DNA from: Actinomycetes bacterium
GTDB lineage: Bacteria; Actinomycetota; Actinomycetes; Propionibacteriales; Propionibacteriaceae
Direction: 5' to 3'
DNA: 64,000 bases
NCBI GenBank assembly: GCA_023460935.1
Contig: JAEWOI010000017.1
Location: 19,042-83,041 of the forward strand
The translations under genes were made by a program, and so were the position numbers. The stretch's first letter is position 1. Every line of letters starts with the position of its first letter. This document shows, in pieces, positions 16,634 through 28,269 of this stretch. The notes beneath the pieces were generated by a model, which had not been told where the DNA came from, made no database searches, and saw nothing but the letters and a program-made list of their open reading frames with translations.

Positions 16634-17473
16634 TCACTTGGGCGCGTCGACCCCGAACCACTTCTTGTAGATCTCGTTGTAGCTGCCATCGGACTTCGCA
16701 GCGGCCAGCGTCTCGTTGATCACTGCGAGCAGCGCCGGGTTGTCCTTGGCGACGTTGAAGCCGTACTGCTCACCGGTGGCGAACTCCTTCACGACCTCGA
16801 CGCCGGGGTTGTCCTTGGCGAAGTCGTAGAGCACGCCGTTGTCGTTGATGTTGGCGTCAGCGGCGTCGGACAGCACCGCGTTGGCGCCACCGGGCATGTC
16901 GTCGAACACCTTGATCGTGTAGCCGTTGGCTTCGGCGTTGCTCTTGGCGTAGTCCTGGCCGGTGGTGCCGGTCTGGACGGCGAGCACCTTGCCCTTCAGG
17001 TCGGGCAGGTCGGCGATCCCCGAGCCGGTCTTCACCAGCAGCGCCTGGGTGGCGTCGAAGTAGGGGTCGGAGAACGGTGCGGCGGCCTGGCGGGTCTCGT
17101 TGATCGTGATCGCCGCGGCGCCGGTGTCACACTTCTTCGCCGCGAACACCGCGCCCGAGGTGATCTGCTCGAACTCGATGTCGACGATCTCCTGGGTGAC
17201 GCCCAGCTTCTTGGCCACCAGGTCCATCAGGTCGACGTCGAAGCCGACGGTCTTGTTGGAGCTGTCCTTGAACTGGAACGGCTTGTAGGCCAGGTGCGTG
17301 CAGACCGTGAGCTTGCCGGGGCTGACGAGCGCGGGCGCCGCGGCAGAACCGCCGTTGCCGGGCGCGGAGGCTGACGGCTGGGCGTAGTTCGCACAACCGG
17401 CCAGGGCGACGAGCGCAGCGGCCGAAACCGCTGCGAGGGCTGCCCGTACGGGCTTGGGTCGGGTGGTCTTCAC
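16634..17473 (-). CDS. Polar amino-acid (glutamate-type) ABC transporter substrate-binding lipoprotein
   Basis: A 279-residue exported lipoprotein with signal peptide and lipobox LAGC, then a serine/alanine-rich tether. The type 2 periplasmic-binding domain has the family landmarks GFDVDLMDLVAKKLG, INETRQAAAPFSDPYFDATQALLV and AVQTGTTGQDYA. It feeds the permease and ATPase encoded downstream. The GTG at 17473 is chosen because AAGGAG lies 7 bases upstream and the signal peptide begins there; longer in-frame extensions have no such support. It is divergent from secA, with 230 bases between. In mycobacteria a related lipoprotein (GlnH) feeds the PknG pathway; whether this one does is open. Confidence 0.92.
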   Translation of the reverse strand: MKTTRPKPVRAALAAVSAAALVALAGCANYAQPSASAPGNGGSAAAPALVSPGKLTVCTHLAYKPFQFKDSSNKTVGFDVDLMDLVAKKLGVTQEIVDIEFEQITSGAVFAAKKCDTGAAAITINETRQAAAPFSDPYFDATQALLVKTGSGIADLPDLKGKVLAVQTGTTGQDYAKSNAEANGYTIKVFDDMPGGANAVLSDAADANINDNGVLYDFAKDNPGVEVVKEFATGEQYGFNVAKDNPALLAVINETLAAAKSDGSYNEIYKKWFGVDAPK

Positions 17474-17703
17474 CGCTGATCTCCTTAACGTGGGAAAGAT
17501 GGGCGAATCCTCGCACCGGAGCCGGAGCGAGCATCCGCTGTTCTGATCGTGGACCCGCGAGATCCCGCTGTAACAACGGTATGCCCGGGGCCCGCACGCC
17601 ACCGCGGCCGGGCGCGAGGACGGCCGGATTCCCGCCACGCCCTAGGATGGACGCCGCGCGTCCCTGCGCAGGACGTGCCACCGATCGATAGAAAGCGAAC
17701 GTC

Positions 17704-20544
<2,841 letters not shown>

Positions 20545-20617
20545 GGCCCGGTGTACCGGCGTCCCCGTCGCGCTGAGACCCGGAGGGCCTTAGCATCGGG
20601 AGCGGAAGGGGGACGCC

Positions 20618-22054
20618 ATGCCGCGAGTCGGCCGGTTCCGAACCGCACCCCTGCTGGCCTGTGCCGGGATGACCTTCGCGCTGCTCCACGGGTGCTCAGT
20701 GATCGCTCCAGGCTCCACGAGCCCACCAGCCACCTCGACCCGGGGCAGCACGCCGCCGCACCCGACGCCGCCCGTCTCGGCCGCGTCGCCCGACTTTGAC
20801 GGGGACGGCCTTGCTGACCTCGCCGTCGGCACCGGGGAGCGTCCGGGACGTGTGCTCGTCCGCTACGCCACCGGGCAGACCGACGAGATCACTGCTGCGA
20901 CCGTCGCGTCGGGCTCTGCGGATTCGGCCGACTTCGGACAGGGGTTGCTGGCCCACGACCTCAACTCCGACGGTTTCACCGATCTCGTCGTCGCCGACCC
21001 GAACGTCGAGACGGGGCCCACGCTGTCGTGGATCCGCGGCGGTCCCACGGGCCTCGATGCGGCTGCAGCCACCACCGTCCGGGTAGCGGGTGTTTCGGGG
21101 GCGGGCCGGGCGCTCGCACTTCTGACCGAGCCGCGCCGGGTCCTGCTCGTCGGCGGCGGTGGCACGGCCGCTTCGGGCGCAGTGCTGGCGTACGAGCTGG
21201 GTGCCGACGGGAGCCCGGCCACGAAGCCCCGGGTGCTGACACCGAGCAGCCTCGGTCTGCCGGAACTGCCCCTCGGAGCGCGTTTCGGCACGACGCTCGC
21301 GGCCACGGGGAGTCTCCTGGTGATCGGCGCGCCGACGGCCGATGCCGGGTCCGTGCGGCGGGCTGGCGCGATCTACGCTGTGGACGCGAGCAGCGACGAG
21401 TGGCGCGCGGTGACCATCACCCAGGACTCCCCGGGGGTGCCGGACACCGCACAGCCCGGCGACCGGTTCGGAGCGGCCCTGAGCGCCGGTGACGGGTTCG
21501 TCGCGGTCGGCGTCCCGGGCGAGGACCGCGCAGATGCGCAGGGGCGCAGCCGGCGCGGCACCGGCAGCGTGCAGCCGTTCGCCATCGCAGGCCACGACCT
21601 GACCCCGCTTCCGGCGATCGACGAGCGCACCGTCGACGCGCCCGTGGCCGCCGGAGACGCCTTCGGATCCGCGGTCGCCGTGCTGCGGCCGTGCCTGGAA
21701 ACGGTAGGGGTCCTGATCGGCGCGCCGGCGGTGACCGTCGGTTCGGAGCCGCAGGCCGGCACGGCCTGGCTGGTGCCGCTCAGCGAACAACCCCGCTGTG
21801 GGGCGCGGGAGTTCGGGGACGGCGCCGGGCTCGGCGGCGCGGCGGCTCCAACCACAATCGTCGGCTCTGCGGTGGGCAGCCTGCGCAACGACTCGGACGG
21901 GGACGCGCTCGTGATCGTCTCGCAGGGCACTTGGGAGGAGGGGGTCGCGGGTCGGGTCTTCGTGATTGATCACAGCGGCGCGGCGGTGCCGGTCTTCGAC
22001 GCCATCAGGGTGCACGAGGAGCGCGTGGTGGCGCTCAGTCCGGGAACGGGCTGA
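20618..22054 (+). CDS. FG-GAP repeat lipoprotein
   Basis: A 478-residue exported lipoprotein. The signal peptide ends in a lipobox-like LLHGC. A proline/threonine-rich tether (about 30-55) leads into integrin-type FG-GAP repeats: calcium-loop motifs DFDGDGLAD and DLNSDGFTD, then repeated blocks GARFGTTLAA, GDRFGAALSAGDGFVAVGVPGED and GDAFGSAVAVL. These fold as a beta-propeller and usually bind ligands or other surface proteins. The ATG follows AAGGGGGA. It starts 73 bases after secA, and its last 20 bases overlap the end of the convergent Rv3235-like gene. The ligand is unknown. Confidence 0.85.
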   Translation: MPRVGRFRTAPLLACAGMTFALLHGCSVIAPGSTSPPATSTRGSTPPHPTPPVSAASPDFDGDGLADLAVGTGERPGRVLVRYATGQTDEITAATVASGSADSADFGQGLLAHDLNSDGFTDLVVADPNVETGPTLSWIRGGPTGLDAAAATTVRVAGVSGAGRALALLTEPRRVLLVGGGGTAASGAVLAYELGADGSPATKPRVLTPSSLGLPELPLGARFGTTLAATGSLLVIGAPTADAGSVRRAGAIYAVDASSDEWRAVTITQDSPGVPDTAQPGDRFGAALSAGDGFVAVGVPGEDRADAQGRSRRGTGSVQPFAIAGHDLTPLPAIDERTVDAPVAAGDAFGSAVAVLRPCLETVGVLIGAPAVTVGSEPQAGTAWLVPLSEQPRCGAREFGDGAGLGGAAAPTTIVGSAVGSLRNDSDGDALVIVSQGTWEEGVAGRVFVIDHSGAAVPVFDAIRVHEERVVALSPGTG

Positions 22055-22541
22055 TCCAGCCGGCCTGGTTGATCACCGGCGGGCGGAGGGCGATCGAGAG
22101 GTGGGTGGCGACCCACTGCCCACGCCGGCGGCCGATCCGCAGCGCCGCGGCGCGCGAGGCGTCGCCCTGCTGCAGGTGCGCGGCCACCTCCAGCGCCTGC
22201 GGCCCGGGGGCCTGCACCCGCACCGAGCGCACCCGCACGCCCTGGGCCCGCCCGGCACGACGCAGGTGCTCGACCAGGCTGAGCACGTCCGGCTCCACCC
22301 AGCGCTCGAGTTGCAGCGCCGAGCGCTGCCCGGCGAGCACCTCGACCAGCGCGGAGACCAGGGCCGCCGCCAGTTGCCGCAGGGCCGGGTCGGGCCCGTC
22401 CGACGTGGCCGGCCCCTGCGGCACGGAGGTCCAGGGCAGCGTGGGTTGCTCGTCGCCGTCCAGCTGCAGGGGCTCGAGCAGCACGCGGGCCGGCGGCCGG
22501 GAGGCCGGCGCCGGCCGGCAGGTGGCAGTGCCTGGGTCCAC
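22035..22541 (-). CDS. Rv3235-family protein
   Basis: A 168-residue cytosolic protein. The first 50 residues are proline-rich and the remainder has the family's helix (ALRQLAAALVSALVEVLAGQRS), the WVEPDVLSLVEHLRR segment and an arginine-rich strand pair near GRRRGQWVATHLS. Members lie close to secA in many actinobacteria, and the same holds here. Function is unknown. The GTG at 22541 has AAAGGAGG 6 bases upstream, which fixes the start. It is probably the last gene of a minus-strand unit with the membrane protein and cupredoxin-like lipoprotein. Confidence 0.8.
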   Translation of the reverse strand: MDPGTATCRPAPASRPPARVLLEPLQLDGDEQPTLPWTSVPQGPATSDGPDPALRQLAAALVSALVEVLAGQRSALQLERWVEPDVLSLVEHLRRAGRAQGVRVRSVRVQAPGPQALEVAAHLQQGDASRAAALRIGRRRGQWVATHLSIALRPPVINQAGWISPFPD

Positions 22542-22620
22542 GGTGTGCCTCCTTTAGGCGTCCACCTTGCGGGCGCGCCCGGGGCCGCCGCCAGAGGCTG
22601 CGGCGAATCTGTGGATAAGG

Positions 22621-23973
22621 TCAGGGGGAGAACAACAGCAGCAGGCCGCCGCAGGTGTAGCCGATCATCACGACCAGCAGCGGAAGCTGGCTGCGGATGC
22701 TGTGCAGCAGCCCTGCGCCGTCGAGCGCGGTGTCCGGCGCGACCCTCCGGTGGAGCACCAGCAGGCTCAGCTCGTGGGCGACCAGCACGCCGGCCAGGTG
22801 GCCGCCGACGATCGCAGCGAGCTGGATCACAGCCGTGGCCTGCGGCACCTCCAGCCAGAGCTGGTTGATGCCCAGCTCCGCGGTGCCGAACACGTTCCAG
22901 CCAAGGCCGAGTGGGTCGGAGGCGTTGATCAGGGTCCGCTGCCCCTCCAGCACCAGCAGGCTCAAGTAGTGGGCCACCGCGTAGCCGACGACGATCGGGA
23001 CGACACTGGGCGCCAGCGCGTCCAGGCTGCCGTGCAGCCGGCCGAGCCCGCGCACGCCCAGCGCAAGAGTCACCGCCACCAGCGCCACCGTCGCCGCCAG
23101 GCCGGCCGTCCCCCAGACGACTCCCGGCAGGTCCGAGGACTGGGTGGTGCGCACCCACCAGGAGGTGCTGGTGAACCCGTCGAAAGCCGTGCCGCCCAGC
23201 AGCACGGCCACCACGGCCCAGCTGCCGGCCGGGGTGCCGGACGTGGCCAGGTGCCGCAACGGGTTGACCAGGCTCACCGTTCCGGCCACCCGTTGCCACG
23301 GGGAGGCGCGGGCCACCAGCAGCGCGTAGGCCTCGAAGGGCTCAGCAGCGCTCACCCAGCGGCGGCCGAACAGCACGGCCCCGCCCAGCACCACCACCAC
23401 CCAGGCGCTCCACCAGGCCCGGAGCACGGCGAGGGTGTTGTTGTCCGGCTGCACCAGTTCGAGCCAGAGGAAGGCCAGCAGTCCGACGGCCGCCGGGTAG
23501 CTGCCGAGCCGGCGCCACCTCCCGGGCGCCAGCGGCAGCAGGCCGTCGCGGGGTACGCCGGCCAGGTTCAGCAGTCGCACCAGCGAGCGCGCCGGGTTCA
23601 GCGTCCGCCAGACCGGCCCCAGCAGCAGTGAGGCGGGCACCAGGCCCACCCACAGCCACACGTACACCAGGCCGGGGACAGGGTTGGTCACCAGGTCCTG
23701 GCCGAACCAGAGGGCGAGCCCGAGCCAGCAGAAGCCGAACAGGCCGAGGCCGGCCACCACGGTGCGCACCCAGCCGGCGTCGGCCAGGCGGGTCAGGCCG
23801 GCGAGTTGCCGGCCCCCCGGCTCGCCGTACCAGCGGGGCCGGCGCCAGGCCGCGGCGACCACGACGAAGGAGAGGGCCAGCACCGCCACGGCGCCGCCCA
23901 CGACCAGCGGGAAGGGCAGCGGCAGGTCCTGCCGGGAGCCCATCCCGTGCAGGGGCACCAGCAGCGGCGTCAC
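22621..23973 (-). CDS. Multi-TM membrane protein of unknown function
   Basis: A 450-residue integral membrane protein with about ten to twelve hydrophobic segments. I do not recognise a characterised family. Notable conserved-looking pieces are the loop GPVWRTLNPARSLVRLLNLAG, an aromatic stretch RAWWSAWVVVV, a FDGFTSTSWWVR segment and HYLSLLVLEGQRTLINASDPLGLGWN, which has polar residues that could line a pathway. Its ATG overlaps the stop of the cupredoxin-like lipoprotein by 4 bases, so the two are translated together and probably act together at the membrane. Copper or electron-transfer functions are possible but unproven. Confidence 0.75.
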   Translation of the reverse strand: MTPLLVPLHGMGSRQDLPLPFPLVVGGAVAVLALSFVVVAAAWRRPRWYGEPGGRQLAGLTRLADAGWVRTVVAGLGLFGFCWLGLALWFGQDLVTNPVPGLVYVWLWVGLVPASLLLGPVWRTLNPARSLVRLLNLAGVPRDGLLPLAPGRWRRLGSYPAAVGLLAFLWLELVQPDNNTLAVLRAWWSAWVVVVLGGAVLFGRRWVSAAEPFEAYALLVARASPWQRVAGTVSLVNPLRHLATSGTPAGSWAVVAVLLGGTAFDGFTSTSWWVRTTQSSDLPGVVWGTAGLAATVALVAVTLALGVRGLGRLHGSLDALAPSVVPIVVGYAVAHYLSLLVLEGQRTLINASDPLGLGWNVFGTAELGINQLWLEVPQATAVIQLAAIVGGHLAGVLVAHELSLLVLHRRVAPDTALDGAGLLHSIRSQLPLLVVMIGYTCGGLLLLFSP

Positions 23974-24311
23974 CGGACCTGCAGCACCAGGAGGGTGAAC
24001 ACCGGGTCATGGGACTCGACCTCGAACCGGCCCACCTTGTCCATCACGATCTCGGCCGAGGTGGTCACGCCGGGCTCCACCTCGATCTCGGCGTCGAACC
24101 CGTGGACGTGCACCTGGTCGGCACGGTCGGAGGTGACCGTCAGCACCAGGTGCTGGCCGCGGACCAGGTCGACGCGGCGCCCGTTGGGTTCGGCCCTGCC
24201 GCCGGCGAGGGTGATGCGCACCTCCACCGGCGGCGGGACGCTCCCCGTCCCGCTCTTGCCGCACCCGGACAACAGCAGCGCAGCGGCCAGCCAGCAGATC
24301 AGTGTTCGCAT
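23970..24311 (-). CDS. Small cupredoxin-like lipoprotein
   Basis: A 113-residue exported lipoprotein: signal peptide, lipobox LSGC (C17), short tether, then a beta-rich domain of about 85 residues resembling the cupredoxin fold (VRITLAGG, LVLTVTSDRADQVHVHGFD, VGRFEVESHDP, LLVLQVR). Three histidines (H68, H70, H101) sit where metal ligands could lie, but the cysteine and methionine of a classic blue-copper site are absent. GGAGGG precedes the ATG at 24311. It overlaps the multi-TM gene by 4 bases. It may bind copper in an unusual way or be a redox-silent partner. Confidence 0.75.
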   Translation of the reverse strand: MRTLICWLAAALLLSGCGKSGTGSVPPPVEVRITLAGGRAEPNGRRVDLVRGQHLVLTVTSDRADQVHVHGFDAEIEVEPGVTTSAEIVMDKVGRFEVESHDPVFTLLVLQVR

Positions 24312-24370
24312 TCGCCCTCCTGGTTCGATTCTGGCAGTTGGTCCTAGCCTTGCTGGTCAAGGAGGGGCAC

Positions 24371-25603
24371 ATGCAGGGCAGTGGCTGGATCTGGGTGGCG
24401 GTGGCCGGTCTGGTGGTCGCCGTCGTGGCGTTCTTCGTGGTCCGGCGCCGGCGCTATCTCGCGGGGTTGCGCGCCCTCGGCTGGAACCACGACGCCAACC
24501 CGAGCCTGGCAGCCGTGGGCGACCTGCAGGCGCCGCCGTTCGGGCTGGGCCTGACCCGGAGCATCGACGAGCTGGTGACCGGCACGACCCCGGCCGGGTC
24601 CCGATTCCGCTCGTTCGAGTACGACTACCGCGGTGCCGGTCCGAGGCACTCCTCGCGCGTGGTGGCGATCGAGCTGCCACTGGGGCTGCCGGAGGTGTTC
24701 ATCACCAGCGCCGAACGCGACCGGACCGGGATCGCGCCCGCCGGTGTCCGCCTGGTCGCAGCCGAGACCGACGGTGTCCGGGTGGTCTCGGCCGACCCGG
24801 CCCTGGCCGGAGACGTGCTGACTGCCTGCGCGCCCGCCCTGGCCCAGGCCCGGCCGTCCGGTGGTGCGCTGGACCTGAGCGTCGAGGCCAACCAGCTGGT
24901 CGCCCTCGGCGCCCCGAAGGACCCGGAGGAACTCCGGTCGTTCCTTGCCGGGCTCGACCCGGTGGCCCTGGCGCTGTCGGGGCTGCGTGGCCACGAGCAG
25001 CCCCAGCGCACTCCGTCCGCCTTCTACGGCCATCCCGACTGGCACTTCGCCGCAGACGATGCGGTGCTGGACGTCTACCCGGTGACGCGTGGCGGCTACG
25101 GCCACCGGGTGACCGGCCTCGTGCGTGGGAATCGCGACGGCATCCGGCTGGACGCGTTCCTGCACGAGTGGAAGACCGATCGGGTGGAGACCAGCACCGA
25201 CTCCGAGGGGCGCACCACCACCAGGACGGTGACCGAGCACCACTCCGAGCCGGTGTGCGGCTTCGTACTGCCGTTCCCCCTGCCCGGCATCTCGGTCAAC
25301 GGGCGGTGGCAGGGCCGCAAAGTGGCGTTCGAGAGCACTGCCTTCAACGACGCGTTCAAGGTGCGCACCGACGCCGAGAAGTTCGCCTCCGACGTGATCC
25401 ACCCCCGGACGATGGAGTGGCTGCTGCAGGTGCGGCCCCGCGGCTGGACCGTCAACGGGCAGGTCGTCGACTTCGAGGTGGAGGACCACGACCTGCTGAT
25501 CGTCGACGAGTGCGAGTACGTACTGCGCGGCTGGCTGGGCCGCATCCCCCGTTTCGTCTGGGCCGACCTCGGCCTCCCGGTGCCGCCTTTCCTGGTGGAG
25601 TGA
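24371..25603 (+). CDS. Single-pass membrane protein of unknown function
   Basis: A 410-residue protein with an N-terminal TM helix (about 5-28, WIWVAVAGLVVAVVAFFVV) followed by basic residues RRRRY, so the bulk is probably cytosolic. The soluble part has alternating strands and helices, with motifs GTTPAGSRFRSFEYDYRG, HSSRVVAIELPLGLPEV and, near the end, VEDHDLLIVDECEY. I do not recognise the family. The start is fixed by AAGGAGG ending 5 bases before the ATG at 24371. It is divergent from the cupredoxin-like lipoprotein gene and 51 bases ahead of the WS/DGAT-like gene. Confidence 0.75.
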   Translation: MQGSGWIWVAVAGLVVAVVAFFVVRRRRYLAGLRALGWNHDANPSLAAVGDLQAPPFGLGLTRSIDELVTGTTPAGSRFRSFEYDYRGAGPRHSSRVVAIELPLGLPEVFITSAERDRTGIAPAGVRLVAAETDGVRVVSADPALAGDVLTACAPALAQARPSGGALDLSVEANQLVALGAPKDPEELRSFLAGLDPVALALSGLRGHEQPQRTPSAFYGHPDWHFAADDAVLDVYPVTRGGYGHRVTGLVRGNRDGIRLDAFLHEWKTDRVETSTDSEGRTTTRTVTEHHSEPVCGFVLPFPLPGISVNGRWQGRKVAFESTAFNDAFKVRTDAEKFASDVIHPRTMEWLLQVRPRGWTVNGQVVDFEVEDHDLLIVDECEYVLRGWLGRIPRFVWADLGLPVPPFLVE

Positions 25604-25654
25604 GCCCGTCCGTACCGCCCCCTGCCCGGGGGCGGCGCTGAGTAGGGTGGTCGT

Positions 25655-26911
25655 GTGAGTGACCCGGTGTCGGTGACCGAGGCTGCGCTGCTGGCCAGGG
25701 ACCAGGCGAACCAGCCGTGGCAGCAGGCGTTCGTGCTGGTGCTCTCGGGGGAGGTGACCCGCACCGACCTGATCGAGCGCATCCGCGACCGCATCGGCTA
25801 CGCGCCCCGGTTCCGCCGCCGCGTGGACGGGTGGCCGGTGCCCGGCTGGGTGGACGACGAGAACTTCAGTGTCGGCGGACACGTGCGCGAGGTGACCCTC
25901 GAACCGGGCCAGCGGCTGGAGGACTGGCTGTCCGCACGCCTGGCGGTGAGCCGCGACCGCACCCACCCGCTGTGGGAGGCGACGCTGGTGCACGGCCTCG
26001 GCGGCGGCGGCCAGGCCCTGGTCCTGCGCTCCCACCCGGCGCTGGTGGACGGCTACGACAACGTCCACCTGCTGCAGGAACTCCTCGACGAGCACCCCGA
26101 ACCGATCCGGCCGGCCGTGGCCGAGTGGCGGGCTGCGGAGACCACGCCGCCGGGGCTGGGTGACCTGGTGGGCGGACTGGGTGATCCGCTGCGAGCGGTG
26201 TCGAACGCTGCCAGCGGCCTGATCGGCATGGTCGAGAACGCCGTCCGGACGCTGGCGGCCAGCCCCCGGCCGCAGCATGTCGCCGGTGTCGAGGTCGACC
26301 TGGACGTGATCGCAGCCGTCCGGCAGGCGTTCGGCTGCACGACCCACGACGTGCTGCTGGCCCTCGCCGCGGCCGGCGTGCGGGGCTGGCTGGTGGACCA
26401 CCAGCGCGGACTGGTGGACCCGGTGGCCCTGGTGCCGCTCGCCGTGCAGGAGCCCGCAGTACTGGACACAGCCATCGGCTGCCGGATCGCCCCGTCCTGG
26501 CTGGGGCTGCCGGTCTCGGCCGGCTCGGCCGGGGAGAGGCTGCGCGCGGTGGCCACCCTCACCCGGGCCCGCACCGACACCGGCGTCAGTGTGCCCGCGC
26601 GCGAACTGGTCGACCTGGCCGGGTTCGCCCCGCCTACCCTGCACAGCGTCGCCGCCGGCACGGTCGGGGCCGGCCGGCCGCACACCGTGGTGGTCAGCAA
26701 CGCTCCCGGCCCGGATGGCCAGCGCTACCTCGGCCAGGCCAGGGTGCGGCAGGTGTACGCGTTGAGCGCCACAACGGACGACGAGGAGATCAGCGTGGCC
26801 ATCACCAGCCACCGCGGCAGGGTGTCGTTCGGCGTCACCGCGGTCGCGCCGCTCGGTCGGTGGGCCCGCGACGTGGGCGACGAACTGGGCGCGCTGCGGG
26901 CGGAGGCCTGA
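25655..26911 (+). CDS. WS/DGAT-like acyltransferase with an altered catalytic motif
   Basis: A 418-residue protein of the wax ester synthase/diacylglycerol acyltransferase family. The N-terminal acyltransferase domain (FRRRVDGWPVPGWVDDENF) and the C-terminal domain (VVVSNAPGP) are clear. Active members carry HHxxxDG, with the second histidine as general base. Here it reads H127-P128-A-L-V-D132-G133, so that histidine is proline. The enzyme may be inactive, use another residue or have a non-acyltransferase role. Length is slightly shorter than the usual 450-470. The GTG start is at 25655. Its stop overlaps the next gene's start as TGATG, so the two are coupled. Confidence 0.82.
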   Translation: MSDPVSVTEAALLARDQANQPWQQAFVLVLSGEVTRTDLIERIRDRIGYAPRFRRRVDGWPVPGWVDDENFSVGGHVREVTLEPGQRLEDWLSARLAVSRDRTHPLWEATLVHGLGGGGQALVLRSHPALVDGYDNVHLLQELLDEHPEPIRPAVAEWRAAETTPPGLGDLVGGLGDPLRAVSNAASGLIGMVENAVRTLAASPRPQHVAGVEVDLDVIAAVRQAFGCTTHDVLLALAAAGVRGWLVDHQRGLVDPVALVPLAVQEPAVLDTAIGCRIAPSWLGLPVSAGSAGERLRAVATLTRARTDTGVSVPARELVDLAGFAPPTLHSVAAGTVGAGRPHTVVVSNAPGPDGQRYLGQARVRQVYALSATTDDEEISVAITSHRGRVSFGVTAVAPLGRWARDVGDELGALRAEA

Positions 26912-27372
26912 TGGCGCTCCTGTTCGTGCCGGTGAGCGCAGCCGGGCTCGCCGACTGGGCCCGGACGGGCGTCCTGGCCGGACGGCACGCAGCCTTCACC
27001 GCGGGCCGCGGCCTGCTGGAGGCGTTCGGCCTCGCCGAGGGGGAGGAGGCAGAGCACGTGGCCCTGCTGGCGGCCTCGGTGGCGTCCCTCGCCGCCACCG
27101 GGCGGCGGCTGGTGGCCGTGGCCGAGGCCGGGCCGCTGCCCGCGCCCGACGGTGACCCCGACTTCGGCGAGGTGCGCACCGCGGAACTGCCGTATGCGGC
27201 GGTGCAAAGCCTGTTCGCGGACGAGCCGGGCGCGCCCGGGGTGGAGGCAGCCGCGACAGCGGCGTCGGGCAAGGACCTTGCCGAGGCCTGGGAGCTGCCG
27301 GAGGTGGTATCCCTGCTGGAAACTGCGGACCTGCTCTGGCACGGTCCGGGGGAATGGGACAGCCTTGGGTAG
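26911..27372 (+). CDS. DUF6912-like protein
   Basis: A 153-residue cytosolic protein resembling DUF6912. It starts with MALLFVPVSAAGLADWARTG, has a helical core with alanine-rich stretches (EHVALLAASVASLAATGRRLVAVAEA), and carries an acidic C-terminal half (DPDFGEVRTAELPYAAVQSLF). Function is unknown. The ATG at 26911 shares its A with the stop of the acyltransferase-like gene (TGATG), and ku starts 18 bases after its own stop, so all three are probably in one transcript. Family assignment is from recall of the N-terminal pattern and is moderate. Confidence 0.65.
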   Translation: MALLFVPVSAAGLADWARTGVLAGRHAAFTAGRGLLEAFGLAEGEEAEHVALLAASVASLAATGRRLVAVAEAGPLPAPDGDPDFGEVRTAELPYAAVQSLFADEPGAPGVEAAATAASGKDLAEAWELPEVVSLLETADLLWHGPGEWDSLG

Positions 27373-27390
27373 GAGAAGGAGGTGTCGCCA

Positions 27391-28191
27391 ATGCCCAGGT
27401 CCATCTGGAAGGGCGCGGTGTCGTTCGGGCTGGTCACCATCCCGGTGAAGGTGTACGGCGCCACCGAGGAGAAGGACATCAGCTTCCGGCAGGTGCACGC
27501 CGCCGACGGGGGCCGCATCCGGTACAAGCGGGTCTGTGAGGTCTGCGGCGAGGAAGTTCCCTACGCCGAGATCGCGAAGGGCTACGAAGCCGCCGACGGC
27601 CGGCTCGCGATCCTCGAGTCGGGCGACTTCGCCGACCTGCCGGCAGCCGACGGCAAGACCGTCGACGTGGTGCAGTTCGTCGACGTCGAGGACATCGACC
27701 CCACCTATTTCGACCGCACCTACTTCCTCGAGGCGGAGAAGTCGGGCACCAAGCCGTACGTGTTGCTGCGGCAGGCGCTGAGCGAGACCGGCAAGGCAGC
27801 GGTGGTCAAGGTGGCCCTGCGCTCCCGGGAGACCCTCGCGCTGATCCGTCCGGTCGGTGACGTGCTGCGGATGCACACCATGATCTGGCCGGACGAGTTG
27901 CGCGACGGTTCGTTCGCCGCGCCGGCGGACGAGGTGAAGGTGAGCGACGCGGAGGTGGGCATGGCGCGGATGTTCATCGAGCAGCTCTCCGGGGAGTTCG
28001 ATCCAGAGCAGTTCACCGACACCTACCGCGAGGCACTGGAGCAGGTGATCACGGCCAAGCTGGAGGGGGTGGAGCTGCCGGCACCCACCGAGGAGGCGCC
28101 GGAGCAGGGCCAGGTCGTCGACCTGGTGGCGGCGCTGCGGGCCTCCGTGGAGGCCGCCAAGAAGCGGCGGGCGGAGGCTGCGGCCAGCTGA
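27391..28191 (+). CDS. ku: Non-homologous end joining protein Ku
   Basis: A 266-residue bacterial Ku. It opens with the hallmark PRSIWKGAVSFGLVTIPVKVYGA, followed by the DNA-encircling core (RVCEVCGEEVPYAEIAKGYE, a CxxC also seen in relatives) and a basic, alanine-rich C-terminus (AAKKRRAEAAAS) that helps DNA binding. Ku homodimers bind broken DNA ends and recruit ligase D. The start is the ATG at 27391, 8 bases after AAGGAGGT; a GTG 9 bases earlier lies inside that site. No ligD is in this window, so the ligase is probably encoded elsewhere. Confidence 0.95.
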   Translation: MPRSIWKGAVSFGLVTIPVKVYGATEEKDISFRQVHAADGGRIRYKRVCEVCGEEVPYAEIAKGYEAADGRLAILESGDFADLPAADGKTVDVVQFVDVEDIDPTYFDRTYFLEAEKSGTKPYVLLRQALSETGKAAVVKVALRSRETLALIRPVGDVLRMHTMIWPDELRDGSFAAPADEVKVSDAEVGMARMFIEQLSGEFDPEQFTDTYREALEQVITAKLEGVELPAPTEEAPEQGQVVDLVAALRASVEAAKKRRAEAAAS

Positions 28192-28269
28192 CGCGGTTCG
28201 TCCCCGGGCGGAACGCGTCGCTTCCGGGGCGCGCACGCGCCTCGCAGTCTTGTCGTAGAGTCGGGCGTC

